Translations under genes and position numbers: made by a program
NCBI RefSeq assembly: GCF_000368025.1
Contig: NZ_KB849210.1
Span: forward strand, 72,149 to 89,888
DNA from: Acinetobacter parvus DSM 16617 = CIP 108168
Lineage (GTDB): Bacteria; Pseudomonadota; Gammaproteobacteria; Pseudomonadales; Moraxellaceae
Length of the DNA stretch: 17,740 bases
Direction of reading: 5' to 3'
Shown here: one piece after another, positions 13,437-17,740 of the stretch
Layout of the letters: each line of letters starts with the position of its first letter
Numbering within the stretch: position 1 is the first letter of the stretch
The notes under the pieces: generated by a model
What the model was told of the DNA's origin: nothing
Seen by the model: the letters and a program-made list of their open reading frames with translations, nothing else
The model's database searches: none

Positions 13437-14798
13437 GTGCCCCACACCCACACTGCACGGTTTGAACTTAAGCAACTGTTTCACCTGATGTTACCCATCC
13501 TGATTACACAGTTCGCCCAAGCGGGTTTAGGCTTGATTGACACGATTATGGCAGGCCACTTATCCGCAGCCGACCTTGCCGCAATCGCGATTGGTGTGGG
13601 CCTGTGGATTCCAATTATGCTGCTGTTTGCAGGCATCATGATTGCCACCACCCCACTGGTTGCGGAAGCACGGGGCGCAAAAACCCCTGAGAAAATCCCA
13701 ACCATTGCACGCCAGTCCTTATGGGTTGCCGCAATTCTTGGAGTGGTTGCCATGTTGATCTTACAGGGTATGCCGTTCTTTTTACCCCTGTTTGGTGTGC
13801 CTGAAAGCTTACTCCCCAAAGCCAGCCTGTTCCTGCATGCCATTGGTTTTGGCATGCCCGCAGTAATGATGTACGCCGCCCTGCGCAGTTATTCCGAGGC
13901 ATTGGGACATCCCCGTCCTGTTACAGCAATTAGCCTACTTGCCTTATTGGCGCTGATTCCCCTGAACCTTGTTTTCATGTATGGATTTGGTCCTATTCCA
14001 GCATTGGGAAGCGCAGGCTGTGGCTTTGCCACGGCCATCTTGCAATGGCTGATGTTCATCACTTTAGCCATCTATATTTCCAGAGCTCAGGCTTACAAAC
14101 AGGCACCGATCTTTACCCAATGGGAAAAACTGGACCTAGGCTGGACAAAACGTATTCTAAAACTGGGCTTTCCGATTGGTCTGGCGGTTTTCTTTGAGGT
14201 GAGTATCTTTAGTACAGGTGCAATTGTCCTCAGTCCATTAGGGGAAAATGCAATTGCAGCACACCAGATCGCCATTTCCGTCACGTCACAACTGTTTATG
14301 ATTCCGCTATCGTTAGCGATAGCCTTAACCATTCGGGTTGGCATGTATTATGGCGAAAAAAACTGGCTCGCCATGCGTCAGGTACAAAAAGTCGGGTTGA
14401 TCAGTGCGACCATCTTTGCCGCCTGTACCATGGCCCTGATTGCCTTGGCCCGTCCCTATATCGTGGCGATTTATACCAATGATGTACACATCATGCCGAT
14501 TGCCATGTACCTGCTCTGGTTCGCAATCGCATATCAATTGGTGGATGGCTGGCAGGTCAGTGCGGCAGGCTGTCTACGTGGCATGCAGGATACACAGGCT
14601 CCGATGTGGATTACCCTGATGGCGTATTGGGTGGTGGCTTTTCCAATTGGCTTGTACTTGGCCCGCTATACCATTTGGGGCGTGGCGGGTGTTTGGCTGG
14701 GCCTGATCATTGGCTTAACCATTGCCTGTGTCCTGTTGATTGGTCGTTTATATTTGAATAATAAACGTTTAATGCAACTGACAAGCTCAAATCCATAA
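13437..14798 (+). CDS. abeM: MATE-family multidrug efflux pump, AbeM-like
   Basis: A 453-residue inner-membrane antiporter with twelve membrane segments in two MatE repeats. The sequence follows my memory of A. baumannii AbeM (448 residues) nearly throughout, for example LKQLFHLMLPILITQFAQAG near the start, IMAGHLSAADLAAIA, GYSEALGHPRPVT (here SYSEALGHPRPVT) and AAGCLRGMQDTQAPMW near residue 375-390. AbeM exports fluoroquinolones, aminoglycosides and dyes such as ethidium using an ion gradient. The start is GTG 13437-13439, with AAAGAG about 7 bases upstream. The N-terminus before LKQLFHL differs from AbeM, and there are many substitutions, so this is a close ortholog from another Acinetobacter lineage rather than the A. 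baumannii allele. It follows a small DMT-type gene by 28 bases. Confidence 0.92.
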   Translation: MPHTHTARFELKQLFHLMLPILITQFAQAGLGLIDTIMAGHLSAADLAAIAIGVGLWIPIMLLFAGIMIATTPLVAEARGAKTPEKIPTIARQSLWVAAILGVVAMLILQGMPFFLPLFGVPESLLPKASLFLHAIGFGMPAVMMYAALRSYSEALGHPRPVTAISLLALLALIPLNLVFMYGFGPIPALGSAGCGFATAILQWLMFITLAIYISRAQAYKQAPIFTQWEKLDLGWTKRILKLGFPIGLAVFFEVSIFSTGAIVLSPLGENAIAAHQIAISVTSQLFMIPLSLAIALTIRVGMYYGEKNWLAMRQVQKVGLISATIFAACTMALIALARPYIVAIYTNDVHIMPIAMYLLWFAIAYQLVDGWQVSAAGCLRGMQDTQAPMWITLMAYWVVAFPIGLYLARYTIWGVAGVWLGLIIGLTIACVLLIGRLYLNNKRLMQLTSSNP

Positions 14799-14987
14799 GC
14801 AACAGCTCCTATTCAGTTACTATGATAAGGCTAGCGTGGATACTGCCCTCATGATAGTAAACCCCAACAAGATGGAGTGATTGATTCATAAGACTTACAC
14901 GACTTAACATTTTCATCTAGGCAATTTAAGTTTTGTCGCCTATGATCAAGGTATCGCTTAAAATCAGATCACAGAGGTCCAACCATC

Positions 14988-16280
14988 ATGGCAAAGCATG
15001 CAAGTTCTCCCAGTAAACGCTTTCTAAAACTGGCGGGCATGACTGCAAGCATCGCCAGCAAAAGCGTTGCCAATTCCATTCGTAACCTGACTGCAGATGA
15101 AGAACAAAAAAATGCGGCGCGTAGCCAGCTTTTTCAGGAAATCGGTTTACAGATTGCTGATACACTTGGAGAAATGAAAGGCGCAGTGATGAAAGTCGGA
15201 CAGATCGCCTCACAATACAAAGACATTTTCCCACCTGAAGTCGCCAATGCGATCTCAAAACTACAACGCCAAGCCCCAGCCATGCCTTTTGCTGAAATCA
15301 AGCAGCAGGTCGAAAAAGAACTGGGTAAGCCACTGAATGAGATTTTTACCTCATTTGAGCCAGAGCCTTTTGCGGCAGCCTCAATTGGTCAGGTACATCG
15401 TGCAGTACTTCCTGATGGTCAGGCGGTTGTGGTGAAAGTGCAATATCCTGGCGTTGACCAAGCCTGTGAAAGTGACTTAAAGCAGGTCCGTCTTGCCCTG
15501 CGTTTAATGGGTGTTTTAAAGATTGATAAAAAATTACAGGATCAGTTGTTTCAAGAGATTCAGGATAGCCTTTCCGCAGAATTAAACTACGAAATTGAGG
15601 CGCAGAATCTGGAAGTATTTAAGACTTTCCATGAACAGCTTGATGATCAAGTAATTATTCCAACCGTGTATAAACAATATTCTTCGCGAAGGGTACTCAC
15701 GCTAAGTCTGGAACAGGGCGAATCCATTGAAACCGCAAGCACATGGTCGGTTGAAACCCGCAACCAGATTGGCCGCCGCCTGATCCGTGCCCTCGGACAG
15801 GAAATGTTCTTCCTGAAACGCTTCCATTGTGACCCACATCCAGGCAATTTTGCTTTTCGGGAAGATGGCAGTGTCATCATCTACGACTATGGCAGTGTCA
15901 AAACCCTTTCACCAGAACTGATTCAGCACTTCAAGGCACTGGTCAATGCTGCACGTCAGGAGGATATTGCCCAGGTTGAAGATTTACTGGTTGAACTGCA
16001 TTCAATTGCTGAAAAACAGAAATTCCCAAGTGAGCTGTACGTGCAGTGGATAGAGGTGCTGTTGCGTCCATTGAACACACATTATGACTTTGCCGAAAAC
16101 TCATCCCATCACGATGGCATGCGTCTGGTGAAAAAATCATTGAAATACTGGGATGTGTTTAAGCCATCTCCAGATACATTAATGGTCAACCGTACCATTT
16201 CAGGACATTATTGGAACCTGATTCATCTAAAAGTCCATGATAATTTAAATGATCTTTTTGAAGAATTAGTGCCAAGTTAA
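14988..16280 (+). CDS. ABC1/UbiB-family atypical kinase
   Basis: A 430-residue ABC1 (ADCK/COQ8/UbiB) protein kinase-like protein. The family-defining KxGQ motif is MKVGQIASQ (Lys69, Gln72), the alanine-rich loop that replaces the kinase glycine loop is FAAASIGQVHRA (from 128), the VAIK-type lysine is Lys150 in VVVKVQYPGV, and the catalytic loop and metal motif are RFHCDPHPGNFAF and YDYGSVKTL (a DYG in place of DFG). Members support ubiquinone synthesis or other lipid metabolism, often as ATPases rather than protein kinases. The short form without C-terminal membrane helices argues against classical UbiB, so a paralog is likely; the target is unknown. ATG 14988 has AGAGG 10 bases upstream and a TATGAT -10 candidate at 14941-14946 with a poor -35. 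It stands alone downstream of abeM after 189 bases. Confidence 0.88.
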   Translation: MAKHASSPSKRFLKLAGMTASIASKSVANSIRNLTADEEQKNAARSQLFQEIGLQIADTLGEMKGAVMKVGQIASQYKDIFPPEVANAISKLQRQAPAMPFAEIKQQVEKELGKPLNEIFTSFEPEPFAAASIGQVHRAVLPDGQAVVVKVQYPGVDQACESDLKQVRLALRLMGVLKIDKKLQDQLFQEIQDSLSAELNYEIEAQNLEVFKTFHEQLDDQVIIPTVYKQYSSRRVLTLSLEQGESIETASTWSVETRNQIGRRLIRALGQEMFFLKRFHCDPHPGNFAFREDGSVIIYDYGSVKTLSPELIQHFKALVNAARQEDIAQVEDLLVELHSIAEKQKFPSELYVQWIEVLLRPLNTHYDFAENSSHHDGMRLVKKSLKYWDVFKPSPDTLMVNRTISGHYWNLIHLKVHDNLNDLFEELVPS

Positions 16281-16302
16281 TAACAGTATCGGCTTTAAAA
16301 AT

Positions 16303-16318
16303 GGAGATAAATCTCCAA
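16303..16318. repeat. Small hairpin between the ABC1 kinase gene and the AT-rich gene
   Basis: TGGAGA-TAAA-TCTCCA forms a perfect 6-bp stem with a 4-base loop, 23 bases after the ABC1 gene stop. No U-run follows, so it is at best a weak 3'-end or leader structure. Confidence 0.35.
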
Positions 16319-16352
16319 AATACATTATAAAGTTAAATTGGAAATTTAAGTA

Positions 16353-17210
16353 ATGAATATACATGATTTACGAGAAGCACAAGTCCGACATGAAAATAGA
16401 AAAGAAGAAATCCTCAACTCTAGAAAGGAACTATATCAACTTCGCTCGAAGTTTATAAAATATTTCAACCGTAACAAAATTTTCAAGATGGAAATAGATG
16501 ACTATGTTATAGGTGTCCATTCACATAAGAATAATTCAAACCTTATAAACAACTTTTGTTATGGACTTGAAAGGCAATTGGACGGACTAGGAAGAACTCT
16601 TGGTGCAACCGCATTTAAATTCGGTGTTTATTATGGTCAGGTGGAATCAGACAAAACAGATAAATACCGTTTCGTCAAAAAATTTGGTACTACGCATCAA
16701 GAAGCATTTCAGAATGTCAAAACAGCACTCATAGAATTAATAAATTCAGGGGAAAATGAAAAGATTGAAGAAATTGTAGAAAATCCACTTTCACCAATGT
16801 TTAAAGGAAAAATTCTCAGCACTTACTTTCCCGATAGATATCTCAATATTTTTTCCGATAAACATCTTAATTTTTTTATATCACAATTCGATCTAGACAC
16901 AGTTGATCTAATTAATAAAGACCCTGTATATAAAAGAGAGGCTCTATTTAATTTCAAAAATCAAGACCCAGTTATGCAAAATTGGTCAATGGATATGTTT
17001 GTGACCTTTCTATACACAGAATATCCGATAAAACCTGTAAAAGAGAATCAGCAGAACATAACACATGATGGAGACCCATTAGCAGGTTATAGAACTCCAA
17101 ACTTTCCGCCCAATCAATCACCAACTTTTATCGACTTGGAAATATTGTCACCTACTCCAACAAAAACAGTAAAATCTAACCATAGCTCTAAAATAAATTA
17201 TGAAAAACAA
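16353..17210 (+). pseudogene. Unrecognised AT-rich gene interrupted by IS after codon 286
   Basis: I do not recognise this family with confidence. The intact part encodes 286 residues before the insertion sequence; the frame then continues 18 codons into the element and stops (17265-17267). Residues 5-42 are charged and heptad-like, probably a coiled coil. A beta-rich stretch follows (FKFGVYYGQVESDKTDKYRF, about 88-107). The segment KGKILSTYFPDRYLNIFSD (151-169) resembles the 'YP.RY.PI.S..H...F' motif that I associate with N-terminal parts of restriction-like proteins of the McrB or DUF3883 type. The end (230-286) is Pro/Asn/Ser-rich, like a linker to a missing C-terminal domain. Base composition is much more AT-rich than the ABC1 gene beside it (about 30% against 45-48% GC on sampled lines), which suggests horizontal transfer. 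The start has only a weak ribosome-binding site. Confidence 0.6.
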
Positions 17211-17740
17211 CTCTGTACACGACAAATTTCACAGAACCCTTATCCTATCAGGATTCTGCTTTCTTAAAATTGCCAAAATTTCCTTAAACTCTTCTTTTTT
17301 CCCAAAACCAATTAAATGCTGAATCGCCATTTGAACATAGTCTAAACCATAGCGAAATAAACTCATTGAGAGTCGTCCATGCTTCTTTATTTTTATCGCT
17401 TTTTTTTGATTATGTTGCCATTCACCCGTTAAGTAACACCAACAGAAGCTTATAGCTAACACCGCAATCAATTTTTTCACTCGTCTAGGGTCTGTCAAGC
17501 GCGTATTTTCAAGATTAAACCCGCGTCCTTTGAGACAACTGAATAAGGTTTCAATTTCCCAGCGTAATGCATAATCCTGAATAGCATTGGCATTAAACTG
17601 AGGAGAAACGACGAGTAAAAGCTCTCCATTTTCTAACTGTAGTGCACTTATATATAGTTTCACCCGACCAACCAAAATCCGTCGTTTACGACATTCAATT
17701 TGACCAACTTTAAGATGGCGAAATAAATCACTAATTTTAT
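17211..17740 (-). mobile_element. ISAba1-like IS4-family insertion sequence, second copy (partial)
   Basis: The terminal inverted repeat 17211-17234 begins CTCTGTACACGACAAA and is followed by the transposase 3' end on the minus strand; the element runs off the window. It is in inverted orientation to the copy at 1-202, and the shared 202 bases are the same in both. It interrupts the gene at 16353-17210. The 9 bases next to it (17202-17210, GAAAAACAA) differ from those beside the left copy. Confidence 0.92.
17229..17738 (-). CDS. IS4-family (ISAba1-like) transposase, C-terminal part
   Basis: The open frame continues through the window edge without a stop, so the true start is outside; a TTG at 17673-17675 is not a real start. 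The visible 169 residues include the IS4 YREK signature Y-x2-R-x3-E-x6-K in YALRWEIETLFSCLK, whose Glu is the third residue of the DDE triad. KISDLFRHLKVGQIECRKRR lies upstream and GRGFNLENTRLTDPRRVKKL downstream. I recognise the sequence as ISAba1 transposase. This part shows no frameshift and appears functional. The enzyme cuts and pastes the element, with 9-bp target duplications expected. Confidence 0.9.
   Translation of the reverse strand, partial: KISDLFRHLKVGQIECRKRRILVGRVKLYISALQLENGELLLVVSPQFNANAIQDYALRWEIETLFSCLKGRGFNLENTRLTDPRRVKKLIAVLAISFCWCYLTGEWQHNQKKAIKIKKHGRLSMSLFRYGLDYVQMAIQHLIGFGKKEEFKEILAILRKQNPDRIRVL

Noticed and set aside
1..17740. A composite transposon carrying the whole interior as cargo.
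   Set aside because: The interior is core genome (rne, rluC, tRNA-Lys, hemW) and both elements interrupt genes on the inner side with different 9-base flanks. Independent insertions are the simpler reading; outer flanks are not visible.
1..17740. CRISPR arrays or other regularly spaced direct repeats.
   Set aside because: I saw none. The apparent repetition in the rne tail is codon-level low complexity, not spaced repeats.

Overview
The window looks like an Acinetobacter chromosome segment. The best evidence is an AbeM-type MATE efflux gene that follows my memory of A. baumannii AbeM closely but with many substitutions. Other support comes from partial ISAba1-like IS4-family elements at both edges and from the RNase E / RluC divergent pair with typical Moraxellaceae sequence. 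The AbeM differences make a related Acinetobacter species at least as likely as A. baumannii itself; this rests on reading alone, with no search.

Layout. 1-202: the 3' end of an ISAba1-like element that cuts a GNAT acetyltransferase gene (203-334, minus). 385-1437: a RomA/NAPE-PLD-like metallo-beta-lactamase-fold hydrolase (minus). 1438-1858: a gene-poor gap holding a promoter, a possible 24-residue membrane peptide and a terminator. 1859-3218: a glutathione S-transferase-like gene with a YafY/WYL-type regulator directly upstream (both minus). 3294-4921: rluC and an overlapping HAD phosphatase (minus). 4922-5713: a long gap between divergent rluC and rne that appears to be mostly a structured rne leader. 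5714-9064: rne (RNase E), ending at a strong terminator. 9312-11153: a FATP-type acyl-CoA synthetase. 11384-11558: two tRNA-Lys(TTT) genes. 11565-11600: a bidirectional terminator shared with hemW (11683-12837, minus). 12932-14798: a small DMT/YdcZ-type membrane protein followed by an AbeM-type drug/Na+ or H+ antiporter (plus). 14988-16280: an ABC1/UbiB-family atypical kinase. 16353-17210: an AT-rich unrecognised gene cut by a second ISAba1-like copy (17211-17740, inverted relative to the first).

Most of the interior is core housekeeping: rRNA pseudouridylation and mRNA decay (rluC, rne), lysine tRNA supply, radical-SAM heme insertion (hemW), fatty acid activation and efflux. The accessory signal lies at the edges. 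Both IS copies face inward with their transposase 3' ends, match over the 202 bases visible in the left copy, and each interrupts a gene. The segment between them, including rne, could therefore be inverted by homologous recombination. The items most worth following are the interrupted AT-rich gene at the right edge, the long hairpin-rich rne leader, short motifs and a folded-looking block in the RNase E tail, and the tiny hydrophobic ORF at 1606-1680.
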